DNA of 64,000 bases from positions 186,001-250,000 of the forward strand of contig NZ_PKEK01000040.1 of NCBI RefSeq assembly GCF_002863225.1, read 5' to 3'. The position numbers and the translations under genes were made by a program. How positions within the stretch are numbered: position 1 is the stretch's first letter; each line of letters starts with the position of its first letter. Below the pieces are notes generated by a model that worked only from the letters and a program-made list of their open reading frames with translations, was not told the DNA's origin and did no database searches. The DNA comes from Mycobacterium sp. (GTDB lineage: Bacteria; Actinomycetota; Actinomycetes; Mycobacteriales; Mycobacteriaceae). This document shows positions 51,962 through 61,092 of this stretch, one piece after another.

Positions 51962-54112
51962 ATGAGCCTGATGGCCCCGTCGCTGGTTGAACTTGCGCGT
52001 CGATTCGGCGTCGCCACCGACTACGAGGACTGGAGTGGTCGCCGGATCGACGTCCCGGAAAGCACGTTGGTGGCCGTTCTGGGTGCGCTCGGGGTCAGGG
52101 CCGCCGACGAGGCCGAACGCAACGCGGCGCTGACCGCCCAGGAGCGCAGCCATTGGTCGCGGCCGCTGCCGCCGACCATCCTGACCCAGGCGGGCGCATC
52201 GACGAAGTTCTGGGTGCACGTCACGCATGGTCAACCGGCCGAGGTCACGCTCGAGCTGGAAGACGGAACCATTCGCACCGGGGTACGGCAGGTGGACAAC
52301 TTCACTCCGCCCTTCGACCTGGACGGACGACGGATCGGGGAAGCCAGCTTCGTGCTGCCCGATGATCTGCCGCTCGGTTATCACCGCGTCCGGTTGCGCT
52401 CGGAGAGCGACGAGGCCAGCGCCGCCCTGATCGTGACCCCGGCATGGCTCGGGGTGCCCGAACGTCTCGGCGCACGTCGCATCTGGGGGCTGGCCACTCA
52501 GCTCTACAGCGTCCGGTCCAAACAATCGTGGGGTATCGGCGACCTCGCTGATCTGGTGGATCTCGCGGTGTGGTCGGCGTCGCTGCACGGAGCCGGATAC
52601 GTCCTGGTCAATCCGCTGCACGCGGCGGAGCCGACGTCGCCCATCGAGCCCTCGCCGTACCTGCCGACCTCACGCCGGTTCGTCAACCCCCTCTACCTGA
52701 GGGTGGAGGCCATCCCGGAGTTCGCGCAGCTGGCCAAGCGCGGTCGCGCTCAGCGGCTGCGTGACGGCATCCAGAAACATGCGGCCGCGCGGGATGCAAT
52801 CGACCGCGACAGTGCGTGGGCGGCGAAGCGGGAAGCGCTGGAGCTGGTCTACGCGGTCCCCCGCACCGCAGGCCGCGAACTGGCCTTCGCGGCGTACCGC
52901 GCTCGCGAGGGTGCGGCTCTCGACGACTTCGCCGCCTGGTGCGCGCTGGCTGAGAAGCACGGCAGTGATTGGCGTCGATGGCCCAAGGCGGTGCGCCATC
53001 CGAATGCCGACGGGGTCGCCAAGTTCGTCGAAAAGCATTCGGCGACAGTGGATTTCCACCGGTGGCTGCAATGGCAGCTCGACGAGCAGTTGGCCGCCGC
53101 GCAGACCCGCGCGCGATCGGCCGGGATGCCGCTGGGCATCGTGCATGACCTGGCCGTCGGCGTGCACCCCAGTGGAGCGGATTCCTGGGCGATGCAGGAC
53201 ACGCTGGCACTGGGGGTTTCGGCCGGTGCGCCCCCCGACGAGTTCAATCAACTCGGTCAGGACTGGTCGCAGCCGCCGTGGCGGCCGGATCGCCTCGACG
53301 AACAGGAATACCGGCCATTTCGCGCCCTGATCCGAAGCGTGTTGCGGCATGCCGGCGGGGTTCGGATCGACCACATCATCGGCTTGTTCCGGCTCTGGTG
53401 GATTCCGCAGGGCGAGTTGCCGACGCAGGGCACCTATGTGCGTTACGACCACGAGGCGATGATCGGCATCGTCGCGTTGGAGGCCTATCGCGCCGGGGCG
53501 CTGGTCGTCGGCGAGGACCTCGGCACGGTCCAACCATGGGTCCGCGACTACCTGCGCGCCCGGGGAGTGCTGGGTACGTCGATTCTGTGGTTCGAACTCG
53601 ATCGCGACGGTTCCGGCGGCCCACTTCCGGCCGATCGGTGGCGTGAATACTGCCTGTCGTCGGTCACTACTCACGATCTGCCACCCACCGCGGGATACCT
53701 GGCGAATGAGCATGTGCGACTGCGTGATTCGCTGGGCTTGCTGACCCGGCCCGTCGACCAGGAACTCGCGGCCGCCGAAAAGGAACGTGCCGCGTGGCTG
53801 GCTGAATTACGCCGGGTCGGGCTGCTGTCCAAACACGCCGATGAAGAGCAGACCATATTGGCCCTGTACTCGTATCTCGGCCGCACTCCGTCCCGGTTGC
53901 TCGGTCTCGCGCTCACGGACGCGGTCGGCGACAAGCGAACGCAGAACCAGCCCGGCACCACCGACGAATACCCGAACTGGCGCGTCCCGTTGAGCGGACC
54001 CGATGGTCGACCGATCCTGCTGGAGGACGTTTTCACCGACCACCGCGCCGCCGCGCTCGCCGAGGTTCTGCGCGTGCAGACAGCCGGTGGGCCAACCGAG
54101 AACTCCTGTTAG
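51962..54112 (+). CDS. malQ: 4-alpha-glucanotransferase (amylomaltase, GH77)
   Basis: 716 residues. MalQ transfers alpha-1,4-glucan segments between chains in maltodextrin and glycogen metabolism in the cytosol. GH77 features: WGIGDLADLVDL near the start of the barrel, VRIDHIIGLFRLWWIP with the catalytic-region aspartate, EDLG (GEDLGTVQPWVRDYL) for the acid/base region and TTHDLPPTAGY with the conserved HD. The extra N-terminal ~170 residues are as in mycobacterial MalQ (about 720 residues). In M. tuberculosis malQ (Rv1781c) also flanks ESX-5. ATG at 51962. Confidence 0.96.
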   Translation: MSLMAPSLVELARRFGVATDYEDWSGRRIDVPESTLVAVLGALGVRAADEAERNAALTAQERSHWSRPLPPTILTQAGASTKFWVHVTHGQPAEVTLELEDGTIRTGVRQVDNFTPPFDLDGRRIGEASFVLPDDLPLGYHRVRLRSESDEASAALIVTPAWLGVPERLGARRIWGLATQLYSVRSKQSWGIGDLADLVDLAVWSASLHGAGYVLVNPLHAAEPTSPIEPSPYLPTSRRFVNPLYLRVEAIPEFAQLAKRGRAQRLRDGIQKHAAARDAIDRDSAWAAKREALELVYAVPRTAGRELAFAAYRAREGAALDDFAAWCALAEKHGSDWRRWPKAVRHPNADGVAKFVEKHSATVDFHRWLQWQLDEQLAAAQTRARSAGMPLGIVHDLAVGVHPSGADSWAMQDTLALGVSAGAPPDEFNQLGQDWSQPPWRPDRLDEQEYRPFRALIRSVLRHAGGVRIDHIIGLFRLWWIPQGELPTQGTYVRYDHEAMIGIVALEAYRAGALVVGEDLGTVQPWVRDYLRARGVLGTSILWFELDRDGSGGPLPADRWREYCLSSVTTHDLPPTAGYLANEHVRLRDSLGLLTRPVDQELAAAEKERAAWLAELRRVGLLSKHADEEQTILALYSYLGRTPSRLLGLALTDAVGDKRTQNQPGTTDEYPNWRVPLSGPDGRPILLEDVFTDHRAAALAEVLRVQTAGGPTENSC

Positions 54113-54124
54113 CTTCGGTTTGCC

Positions 54125-55015
54125 ATGAAGACACTGAAATTCGGTGTGGTCGCACCGGTCGCCGCCGGGGTCACTGCGGATCCACATTGGATGGCGGCCT
54201 TCGCGCGGCACGTCGAATCGTGTGGCTTCGAGTCGATCGTCGCCGTCGAACACACCGTGCTCGCGACTCACTACGACAGTGTGTATCCCTACGACCCGTC
54301 GGGACGGGTGGAGCTGGAGCCGGACTGTCCGGTCCCGGATCCCCTTGACCTGCTGTCGTTTCTGGCCGCGCACACAGATCGTCTCGAGTTGGCGACCGGC
54401 GTGCTGGTGCTGCCCAACCACCATCCCGTTGTGCTCGCCAAACGGGCAGCCACGGTCGATGCGCTGTCAAACGGGAGGCTCCGGCTGTGTGTCGGTGTCG
54501 GTTGGCTGCGGGAGGAGATCGAAGCCTGCGGCACCGACTTCTCCTCGCGAGGCCGACGCGCCGACGAGCAGTTGGCGGTGCTGCGGGCGTTGTGGGGTGA
54601 AAGTCCCGACGGTGTCACCCACCGCGGTGAGTTCTTCCAGTTCTCCAACGTGGTCTGCAACCCGAAACCGGATGCGGCAAGGCATCTTCCGTTGCATATC
54701 GGCGGACACAGCAAGGCGGCGGCTCGGCGGGCCGGGCAGCTGGGCGACGGCTTCCAGCCGCTGGGCGTGGCCGGCGCACAGCTGGCCGAACTGCTCGCGT
54801 TGATGCGCGACGAAGCGCTCGCGGCCGGACGGGATCCGGCCGGTATCGAACTGACGCTGGGCCATTCGGTCAGCAAGATCGACGCCGGGCGCGCCGAGCG
54901 GCTGGCTGCCCAGGGCGCGGACCGGGTGGTCCTGGCGATGCCACCGGTGCAAGACCTCGACGAGGCCAGGGACGAGCTGTCGGCGTGCGCGCAACGGCTG
55001 TCGCTGTCCACGTGA
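54125..55015 (+). CDS. LLM-class F420-dependent oxidoreductase
   Basis: 296 residues with the luciferase-like TIM barrel: FGVVAPVAAG, LLSFLAAHTDRLELATGVLVLPNHHPVVLAKRAATVDALSNGRL, CVGVGWLREEIEACG and LPLHIGGHS. Such F420 subgroup proteins reduce or oxidise small molecules with coenzyme F420; the substrate is unknown. It starts 12 bp after malQ on the same strand and overlaps the next gene as GTGA. Confidence 0.9.
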   Translation: MKTLKFGVVAPVAAGVTADPHWMAAFARHVESCGFESIVAVEHTVLATHYDSVYPYDPSGRVELEPDCPVPDPLDLLSFLAAHTDRLELATGVLVLPNHHPVVLAKRAATVDALSNGRLRLCVGVGWLREEIEACGTDFSSRGRRADEQLAVLRALWGESPDGVTHRGEFFQFSNVVCNPKPDAARHLPLHIGGHSKAAARRAGQLGDGFQPLGVAGAQLAELLALMRDEALAAGRDPAGIELTLGHSVSKIDAGRAERLAAQGADRVVLAMPPVQDLDEARDELSACAQRLSLST

Positions 55016-55485
55016 CGCTCACCGGAGTCGATCGGGCAGCTCTCAGCGAGCTGGTGCATCGTTACGCCGCCGCCGTCGACGATCGTCAATTCAACGCCGT
55101 CGCAGCCCTTTTCACCGCGGACGCTGAACTGTGGCTACCCGATCCCCCGGCGACTCTGGAGCCGACTGGCTGCCACCGCGGCCACACCGAAATCAGCGAA
55201 GCGGTCGCCGCCGTCGCCGCCACGCTGCGAACTCAGCACGCGATCGTCGGTGAGGTGTACGACGCGACGTCGCAGCCCGGCACCGCCCGCGGCCGCATCG
55301 CCGGCGTCGCGCACCACTGGATCCGTCACGGCGACCAGATCCGCGATGTGATCTGGTATCTGCGCTACGACGACGAGTATCGACAAGTGTCGAGCAGGCA
55401 ATGGCGAATTCACCGCCGAGCCTTGGCAATCGACGCGATCGACACCACCACGATCAAGCAGGTTCGCCCCGCCGACGAGCAGTGA
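55012..55485 (+). CDS. NTF2-like (SnoaL-type) protein
   Basis: 157 residues from GTG 55012, which overlaps the oxidoreductase stop; a longer frame upstream lies inside that gene. The fold is a small alpha-beta cone: SELVHRYAAAVDDRQFNAVAALFTADAELWLPD, GHTEISEAVAAVAATL, then paired strands with AHHWIRHGDQIRDVIWYLRYDDEY. Many family members are isomerases or hydratases; the polar residues D and H in the cavity are consistent. Tight coupling with the F420-type enzyme suggests one pathway. No substrate can be named. Confidence 0.85.
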   Translation: MTLTGVDRAALSELVHRYAAAVDDRQFNAVAALFTADAELWLPDPPATLEPTGCHRGHTEISEAVAAVAATLRTQHAIVGEVYDATSQPGTARGRIAGVAHHWIRHGDQIRDVIWYLRYDDEYRQVSSRQWRIHRRALAIDAIDTTTIKQVRPADEQ

Positions 55486-55495
55486 GACGTCAGTT

Positions 55496-56635
55496 CTAGC
55501 AGCCGAGCATCGCTGCGTCTTCGAGCAGATCAGCGGCCCGTCGGAGACTTTCGGCCGGAGCGGTCACCAGTTCGGCGACCTCCCTGGCTCGGACGGCGTA
55601 CCGCGGCTCGAGGATGGCGTGCAGGTCGGCAACGAGTGAATCCAGAGTCGACTCCAGAAAGCGGCGTCCGAAACCGGTTTCGAGGTGTGCCACCGACGCT
55701 GCCCACACCGGCTGGTCGAGCCCGTTCCACAGCACCAGGGCGGGGACCCCGGCACGCAAGACCGCCGCCGTGGTCCCGGCTCCGCCGTGGTGAACAATTG
55801 CGCGACATGCGGGAAAGACGGCGGAGTGGTTCACGTCGCGGACGACTTTGACCCGATCGTTATCCGGGGTGTCGTCAAAATAGTTGGGGCCCAAGCAGAT
55901 CAACGCACGCACGTCGAGCCGCGCGCATGCCGCGCCGATCACGGTGACCATGTCCTTCGGCCCCGGTACCGGCATGCTGCCGAAGCCGAAGTACACCGGT
56001 GGTGCGCCGGACGATATCCACGACAGGACGTCCGCATCGGCGTCGGCCGGCAGCTGCAGGGTCAGGGCTCCGACGAACGGTCGCCGGCCGGCGCTCCCCG
56101 CCCACGAGGCGGCCAGGTCGGGTACGCAGATCTCGTCGTAAGCCTGAATCTCCAACGACCCCAGGGGCGACGGCTCTCGGCGTTGTGGCTGATCCGGCGA
56201 TGGCCGTGACGGCAGGATCTCGGACGGGAAGAAGTGCAGAGCGGCGAGCGGAATACGTTGGTGCTCAGCGACATTGGCGGCAGTCTCCTGCTCGGTCATC
56301 CCGGCCACCAGCAGGTTCGCGCCGGCCGCCAGCGAAGTCAGGGTTGCCGTCTTTTCCGCCCCGACCTGAGCGACGTATTCGACCGCCTGCGGAATCGCGC
56401 CGAGCGGGTCCCGCAGCATGCGGGTGAAGTCCTCGTCGCCCAGCAACTCCTGCCAGTGCCGTCCGTATGGCTGGACGGCCAAGCCCTTCGACTCGACGTA
56501 GGCACGCATCTCGGGGGGCACTGTCATGGCCGTCACCACGTCGTGGCCGCGGCGCTGCAACTCCTCAGCGACGGCGATACACGGCTCGGTGTCGCCGCGA
56601 CTGCCGTACGCGGCGAGGACGAACTTCACCGGCAC
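55496..56635 (-). CDS. Glycosyltransferase, MGT/GT1 (GT28-like) family
   Basis: 379 residues. N-terminal acceptor domain starts KFVLAAYGSRGDTEPCIAVAEELQRRGHDV, and the C-terminal donor domain has the nucleotide-sugar motif HHGGAGTTAAVLRAGVPALV. It resembles Rv1524/Rv1526c-type enzymes that glycosylate lipids or secondary metabolites. It is somewhat shorter than the usual ~415-residue family members because the part around residues 130-170 is compact. GTG start at 56635 (GTG 56629 possible). It converges with the NTF2-like gene. Confidence 0.88.
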   Translation of the reverse strand: MPVKFVLAAYGSRGDTEPCIAVAEELQRRGHDVVTAMTVPPEMRAYVESKGLAVQPYGRHWQELLGDEDFTRMLRDPLGAIPQAVEYVAQVGAEKTATLTSLAAGANLLVAGMTEQETAANVAEHQRIPLAALHFFPSEILPSRPSPDQPQRREPSPLGSLEIQAYDEICVPDLAASWAGSAGRRPFVGALTLQLPADADADVLSWISSGAPPVYFGFGSMPVPGPKDMVTVIGAACARLDVRALICLGPNYFDDTPDNDRVKVVRDVNHSAVFPACRAIVHHGGAGTTAAVLRAGVPALVLWNGLDQPVWAASVAHLETGFGRRFLESTLDSLVADLHAILEPRYAVRAREVAELVTAPAESLRRAADLLEDAAMLGC

Positions 56636-56688
56636 AACCTATCTCGCGAGGAAGCGTCCCGCCCGCGTGGTGCCCGGGGGTGTTGGCG

Positions 56689-57993
56689 TCAACCGGCTTC
56701 CGGCAGCGGAATGCCTTCGCTGGTGGAGAACTCCGCATCGTTGTAGGAGGCCAATCCCAACGACACCACCGAACGGGCGAACACCGCGTCGGTCAGATAG
56801 GCAAGCGTGACGGCCCAGCGGTTGACTCCGCGCGGGATCGCATACAGGTGGTAGGCACGGGCGACCACTTTCGCCGGGAAGCCGGAAAGCGGGATCTTCA
56901 AGGGGTTCGCGACCGCTTTGTGCGGCCCCAGGTCGACGACCAGTCCCATGTCGTGGTGTTTGTATTCGCGAGTCTTGCCGTGCCCGAGGCTGGCTGCGAC
57001 GTTCTTGGCGAGTGTCTTACCCTGCCGCGTCGCGTGCTGCGCGGTGGGTGGCGTGATTTTTCCCGGCTGCGTCAAGTCGGGCACCGCGGCCGCGTCGCCG
57101 GCGGAGAAGACGTCGGGATGACCCGCGACGGAGAGATCGGTCTGCACCTTCAGCCGGCCCTTCTCGGTGGGCAGGCCCAGCGTCCCGATCAGAGGCGCGG
57201 CGGTCACGCCCGTCACCCAGGCGACGGTGTGAGTGTCGACTCGCGAATCATCGCTCAGCACAACGTGGTCCGGGTGAACTTCGTTGAGGGTCAGCCCGAG
57301 CCGGACGTCGACGCCGCGCTGCCGGAGCACCTTCCTCGCGCGTTCCCCCAGCTTCGGCCCGACCTCCGGCATCACCTGTTCGGCCAAGTCGAGCAGGAGA
57401 AACTTCATCGACGCCGGATCGAAGTTCATCTGCTTGGCCGCGGCGTGGGCCAGCGCACGAAGCTGTAGGACGAGCTCGGTGCCGGAATACGAGGCGCCCA
57501 CGACAACTATGGTCCTTCGCGCCTGCGCCACGGCCGGGTCCTCCTCCAGGGACGCCAGCTCCAGCTGCTCGAGAAAATGATCACGAAGATAAAGCGCCTC
57601 TGCGGTCGACTTCAATCCCCTGGCGTACCGCGACAATCCGGGGATGTCGAACAGCCGGGTCACCGAACCGGGCGTGAGCACCAGCCGGTCCCAGGACAGT
57701 TCACGGGTGCGCTGTTCGAGGTCGGTGAATTGCAGGCGATGCCCGTCGAGATCCACCTGGTCGACCCGGCCGCGGATCGCTCGGACGCCTTTCAGCGTCC
57801 CAGCCAACGGGATGGCGACAAAGCGCGCGTCGACCACTCCGCCGGCCACATCCGGCAGCAGCGGGGTGTAGAGCATGTAGTCGACGGGCGAGATGATGGT
57901 CACATCCACATCGGTCTTGCGCAGCTTGCGGGCCAGCCGCCGCGCGCACTCGAACCCGGTGAATCCACTACCGACTACCACTACCGACGTCAC
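56689..57993 (-). CDS. Type II NADH dehydrogenase-like FAD protein (Rv1812c-like)
   Basis: 434 residues from GTG 57993 (VTSVVVVGSGFTGFECARR); 15 more in-frame codons upstream are less likely. It has FAD motif VVVGSGFTG, NAD motif VVVGASYSGTELVLQL and the FAD-closing segment DVFSAGDAAAVPDL. The C-terminal part has two amphipathic/hydrophobic segments for membrane association. NDH-2 moves electrons from NADH to menaquinone. In M. tuberculosis a similar second-tier dehydrogenase (Rv1812c) sits by mgtC; here it is ~31 kb away. Distinct from the main Ndh, so its electron acceptor is uncertain. Confidence 0.88.
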   Translation of the reverse strand: MTSVVVVGSGFTGFECARRLARKLRKTDVDVTIISPVDYMLYTPLLPDVAGGVVDARFVAIPLAGTLKGVRAIRGRVDQVDLDGHRLQFTDLEQRTRELSWDRLVLTPGSVTRLFDIPGLSRYARGLKSTAEALYLRDHFLEQLELASLEEDPAVAQARRTIVVVGASYSGTELVLQLRALAHAAAKQMNFDPASMKFLLLDLAEQVMPEVGPKLGERARKVLRQRGVDVRLGLTLNEVHPDHVVLSDDSRVDTHTVAWVTGVTAAPLIGTLGLPTEKGRLKVQTDLSVAGHPDVFSAGDAAAVPDLTQPGKITPPTAQHATRQGKTLAKNVAASLGHGKTREYKHHDMGLVVDLGPHKAVANPLKIPLSGFPAKVVARAYHLYAIPRGVNRWAVTLAYLTDAVFARSVVSLGLASYNDAEFSTSEGIPLPEAG

Positions 57994-58080
57994 CCTGTGT
58001 CTGTAGCCATCGGCCCGCGCGCTAAAACCGTTCGCCACTCGCTCTGTTTTCGCTGCAAGCCATCTGGGTAGCCGGGGCTG

Positions 58081-58362
58081 ATGGGAGAAACGGCAACGGA
58101 CACCGTCGAAGCGGATCGGTCCGCACAGCCCTCCGTCGCCGCGGCGGCAAGGGTTTCGACGACCGGCCTGGTCTTGTCCGTGACAGTCGCAGTGTCCTTT
58201 GTCATCTGCCTAATCGGCTTTGCCACCAGGCGGATCGGCGTCGGACTCGACGCGGCGTGCGTGATGCTCCTAGCCAGCGGCCTGACCTTGTCGTGGCTGA
58301 CTTCGGAGTCGCGGCGTATTCGGGACGCTCAGCGCAGATTGCGTCGCCGCGTCCCTCGTTGA
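58081..58362 (+). CDS. Small two-helix membrane protein of unknown function
   Basis: 93 residues, ATG at 58081. After a ~25-residue head there are two hydrophobic helices (TGLVLSVTVAVSFVICLIGFA and GVGLDAACVMLLASGLTLSWL), followed by a strongly basic tail (RRIRDAQRRLRRRVPR). I do not recognise a family. The basic C-terminus is likely cytoplasmic. It is divergent from the NDH-like gene and converges with the SRPBCC gene. Coding use looks normal for the region. Confidence 0.65.
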   Translation: MGETATDTVEADRSAQPSVAAAARVSTTGLVLSVTVAVSFVICLIGFATRRIGVGLDAACVMLLASGLTLSWLTSESRRIRDAQRRLRRRVPR

Positions 58363-58374
58363 GCCGCGCCGGGG

Positions 58375-58803
58375 TCATTCCATAACGGCGAGATTGCCCA
58401 CCGATTTGCGGACGTCCGACTTGATGACTTTGGCCACCAGCTTTCCGAGCGGCCCGTTGAGTAGACCACCGTTCAGATCGGCGGTGAGGTCGAAGGTCGA
58501 GCCGGGCTGATTGTCCTTTACGGACATGGCGACCGTTATGCCTACTCCCCCGCGCCCGCGGCCGGTCAGTTCGATCTGGTGGGGCTCGTCGTACTTGGTC
58601 ACTTCCCAGTGGATGACGTTCCGGAACCCCTTGACCTTGATCAACGACGACACGCGGGTGCCCTCCTTGATGGTCGAGGGAATCTCACCGCGCCAGCCGC
58701 CGAAAATCGTCATCCAGTCGCCGAAACGCCCCAAATCCGACGCGAGTTTCCAGGCCGACTCCGGCGAAAGGTTCGACGTCGTCGAGACATTGACTTGTGC
58801 CAC
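58375..58803 (-). CDS. SRPBCC-family protein (Rv0910-toxin/polyketide cyclase-like fold)
   Basis: 142 residues, GTG at 58803. START/Bet v1-like fold: MAQVNVSTTSNLSPESAWKLASDLGRFGDWM, GTRVSSLIKVKGFRNVIHWEVTKY, ITVAMSVKDNQPGSTF and a C-terminal helix GPLGKLVAKVIKSDVRKSVGNLA. The family binds hydrophobic ligands; the subgroup includes Rv0910, described as a toxin. No antitoxin-like gene is adjacent, so a toxin role is not supported here. Confidence 0.85.
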   Translation of the reverse strand: MAQVNVSTTSNLSPESAWKLASDLGRFGDWMTIFGGWRGEIPSTIKEGTRVSSLIKVKGFRNVIHWEVTKYDEPHQIELTGRGRGGVGITVAMSVKDNQPGSTFDLTADLNGGLLNGPLGKLVAKVIKSDVRKSVGNLAVME

Positions 58804-58879
58804 GTCGGCTGACTCCCTATCGCGATGACTCCCGTGTGTCGGCTGAACATACCCTGACCTGCCGACGGGACAAACCGGC

Positions 58880-59443
58880 TCAAATACCCGTCCAGGTCTG
58901 ATCGAGCTGCTCGGCGACGTCGATTACTTGCGCGGCTTGCGATTCTGGTGCGTCGATTTCTTCGCTGACGTACTGCGCGATGAAGCGCCGGATCTCGGCG
59001 TCGACGCCACCGATGATTCGCACGATTTCGCCGCGGATGCTCTTTGACGACACGTGCACGGCGATGTCCGACGAACGCGGCTTGGCGACGTCCACAATCA
59101 GCAGCAGCGGCTGGGCGGCCCGCGCGGTCGCGCTCAGCGCGATGTCTCCGTCGACGGTGAATCGTTGTTTGTCGATTCGCAAGTCGACCAACAGGTCGAT
59201 CAGCAACGGGATGTGGATGTCAAACGTGATGCTATCGGCAACATTCCGGGTGACCTTGGGCTGCTTGATGGTGACGGCGGCGCTGACTCTGGCGAGTTTG
59301 CCCGGTCCCTGGGCCATCGGCGGCATCTCGAATTGACTGCCGGCAATTGCGGCGAAGGCAGCGCCGACCCGCTCTTCGGTCACCGCCACCTCGAAGAAGC
59401 GCCGCCCAAAAGTCTCGTAGCTGACGTACTCAAAGCCCTGCAT
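58880..59443 (-). CDS. Conserved hypothetical protein
   Basis: 187 residues from ATG 59443 (MQGFEYVSYETFGRRFFEVAVTEERVGAAF); an ATG six codons upstream (59461) is the alternative. The chain is amphipathic with a central lipid-binding-like beta region (ITFDIHIPLLIDLLVDLRIDKQRFTVDGDIAL, VHVSSKSIRGEIVRIIGGVDAEI). It resembles mycobacterial proteins with no assigned function. No signal peptide or catalytic motif. It ends 76 bp from the SRPBCC gene, same strand. Confidence 0.7.
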   Translation of the reverse strand: MQGFEYVSYETFGRRFFEVAVTEERVGAAFAAIAGSQFEMPPMAQGPGKLARVSAAVTIKQPKVTRNVADSITFDIHIPLLIDLLVDLRIDKQRFTVDGDIALSATARAAQPLLLIVDVAKPRSSDIAVHVSSKSIRGEIVRIIGGVDAEIRRFIAQYVSEEIDAPESQAAQVIDVAEQLDQTWTGI

Positions 59444-59621
59444 GAGTAAATACCGTCTCATGCCGACTCGTGTGACGACGCCTGATCCGGCCGTGTCGCG
59501 CAGGCGTCGGCGTTACTGATATTCGTCGTCTGGGTAACCGCCAGCCGATGAATATGCAGCGAATTCGACGCGTGGAGCAGCCGGTCGGCTTCCCGTATGT
59601 GTGCCGTGGTGATGCGCTGCG

Positions 59622-60638
59622 ATGAGGCTCCGCAAGAGCACGGTCGGCGGGCCCGGGCTGCACCGGGTCCGCAGGGGTCGGGGATTCTCCTACGTCGACG
59701 ACGACGAGTGTCGTATTGCCGACGATGAAGTGCTGGCGAGGATCGAGGCCTTGGTGATCCCGCCGGCATGGAAAAAAGTGTGGATCTCTCCGCACCCGAA
59801 CGGCCACATCCAGGCGGTGGGCACCGATGCGGCCGGTCGCTGCCAGTACATCTATCACGAGCGATGGCAGGCCGAGCGCTCAGAGGAAAAGTACGAGCGC
59901 ACGATAAATCTGGCCAAGCATCTGCCGGGGTGGCGGCTCAACCTGCTGACCGACCTGCGCGGTCGCGGACTGGCGCGCGACCGCGTGTTGGCGCTGGCTC
60001 AGCACATGATCGACCAAGGATATTTCCGGGCCGGTGGTGAAGAGTACGTGGAGGAGAACGGCAGCTACGGACTCTCGACGCTGCTACGCGAACACGTGCA
60101 CCTGCACCGCGACGCTGTCGAGTTCGACTATCCCGCGAAAAGCGGTGTGCGCCGGACGATTTCCCTGGAGGACCCGTTGGTGCTCAGCGCGGTTCGTTCG
60201 CTGCTGCGCGCCGATACGACTAGTCCGCGCCTGCTGGTGTTCCGCACCTCGGACGGCTGGTCCGAGGTGCACGCCGACGACATCAACCTGCGATTCCGGG
60301 AATTGGTCGGTGACGAGTACAGCGTCAAAGACTTGCGGACGTGGCACGGCACGGTGCTGGCTGCCGAGGCGTTCGCCATTGCACGTGAACCGTCGTCGAA
60401 GACGGCGCGTCGGCGCGAAGAAGCGGCCGTCATGCGCGCGGTATCCGATCAGTTGGGCAACACGCCGGCTGTGGCACGGCGGTCCTACGTCGACCCCCGT
60501 GTGGTCTTGGCTTATGAACAGGGCCTGACCATCGCTCCGGCGTTACGGCACGCCGCACGCAAACGAAGCCCGGAGGCGCGGCGCGAATCGATCGAGCGGG
60601 CAACGGTGCGGATGATCAGACGAATCAGTCGAAAGTAG
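59622..60638 (+). CDS. DNA topoisomerase IB
   Basis: 338 residues, the bacterial (poxvirus-like) type IB enzyme, which relaxes supercoils through a 3'-phosphotyrosyl link. Seen: GRGFSYVDDDECRIADDEVLARIEALVIPPAW at the N-terminus, the KYERTINLAKHLP region, SYGLSTLL, KDLRTWHGTVLAAE with the catalytic arginine/histidine cluster and ARRSYVDPRV, the active-site tyrosine. The key catalytic residues are present. ATG at 59622; divergent from the hypothetical gene at 59443. Confidence 0.95.
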   Translation: MRLRKSTVGGPGLHRVRRGRGFSYVDDDECRIADDEVLARIEALVIPPAWKKVWISPHPNGHIQAVGTDAAGRCQYIYHERWQAERSEEKYERTINLAKHLPGWRLNLLTDLRGRGLARDRVLALAQHMIDQGYFRAGGEEYVEENGSYGLSTLLREHVHLHRDAVEFDYPAKSGVRRTISLEDPLVLSAVRSLLRADTTSPRLLVFRTSDGWSEVHADDINLRFRELVGDEYSVKDLRTWHGTVLAAEAFAIAREPSSKTARRREEAAVMRAVSDQLGNTPAVARRSYVDPRVVLAYEQGLTIAPALRHAARKRSPEARRESIERATVRMIRRISRK

Positions 60639-61092
60639 TTGTCCGTCAGCATTGCTCAACTATTGCTGCTCAATGTCACTGACTCACAGCATTTTTGGCG
60701 TCAGCGAGTTTCCTGCCGCGAGGGTCGATCACTTGTCGGCGCGCGGGTGCGAGTCTCGAACAGTGGCTGGAGAACCGATGAATAACCCGCTCCCACTGCC
60801 ACGTTAGCGATGCATCTGACGTAAAACACCGCGCTCCAAAGCGGTTTTACCCCGGTGACGAATAACACTTTGCTAAACAGGGCTTTTGGCCTAAAGTTGC
60901 TGCATCTGAGGCTTTATCGGGCGAAAAGTCAAGAACGAGTTACTCTTCCACGCGTGTCGAATTGACTTTGTGTCACCCCTTTCACCAGCGCTTATTCCTG
61001 GTGAATGAGATCCACGTCATGCCATCTGCGCAAAAGTGATGGGCTGCACAAAGTTTGGTTGTCTATTGATTCGATCAGTACCGTCCCGGCTC
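60639..61092. other. Intergenic region downstream of topoisomerase IB, two hairpins
   Basis: No gene is supported. A hairpin with arms GTAAAA/TTTTAC and CCGC/GCGG at 60821-60850 could end the topoisomerase message. A perfect 8-bp hairpin TTCACCAG/CTGGTGAA (60981-60988, 60998-61005) lies just before the next gene. A 9-residue ORF (MNNPLPLPR, 60778-60807) follows GGAGA but is too short to trust. Confidence 0.55.

Noticed and set aside
58375..58803. Toxin-antitoxin locus suggested by the Rv0910-like SRPBCC protein
   Set aside because: No small antitoxin gene precedes it; the neighbours are a membrane protein and an unrelated hypothetical protein.
60778..60807. 9-residue ORF MNNPLPLPR after GGAGA
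   Set aside because: Too short and only 4 nt between GGAGA and start; kept only as a note in the intergenic region.
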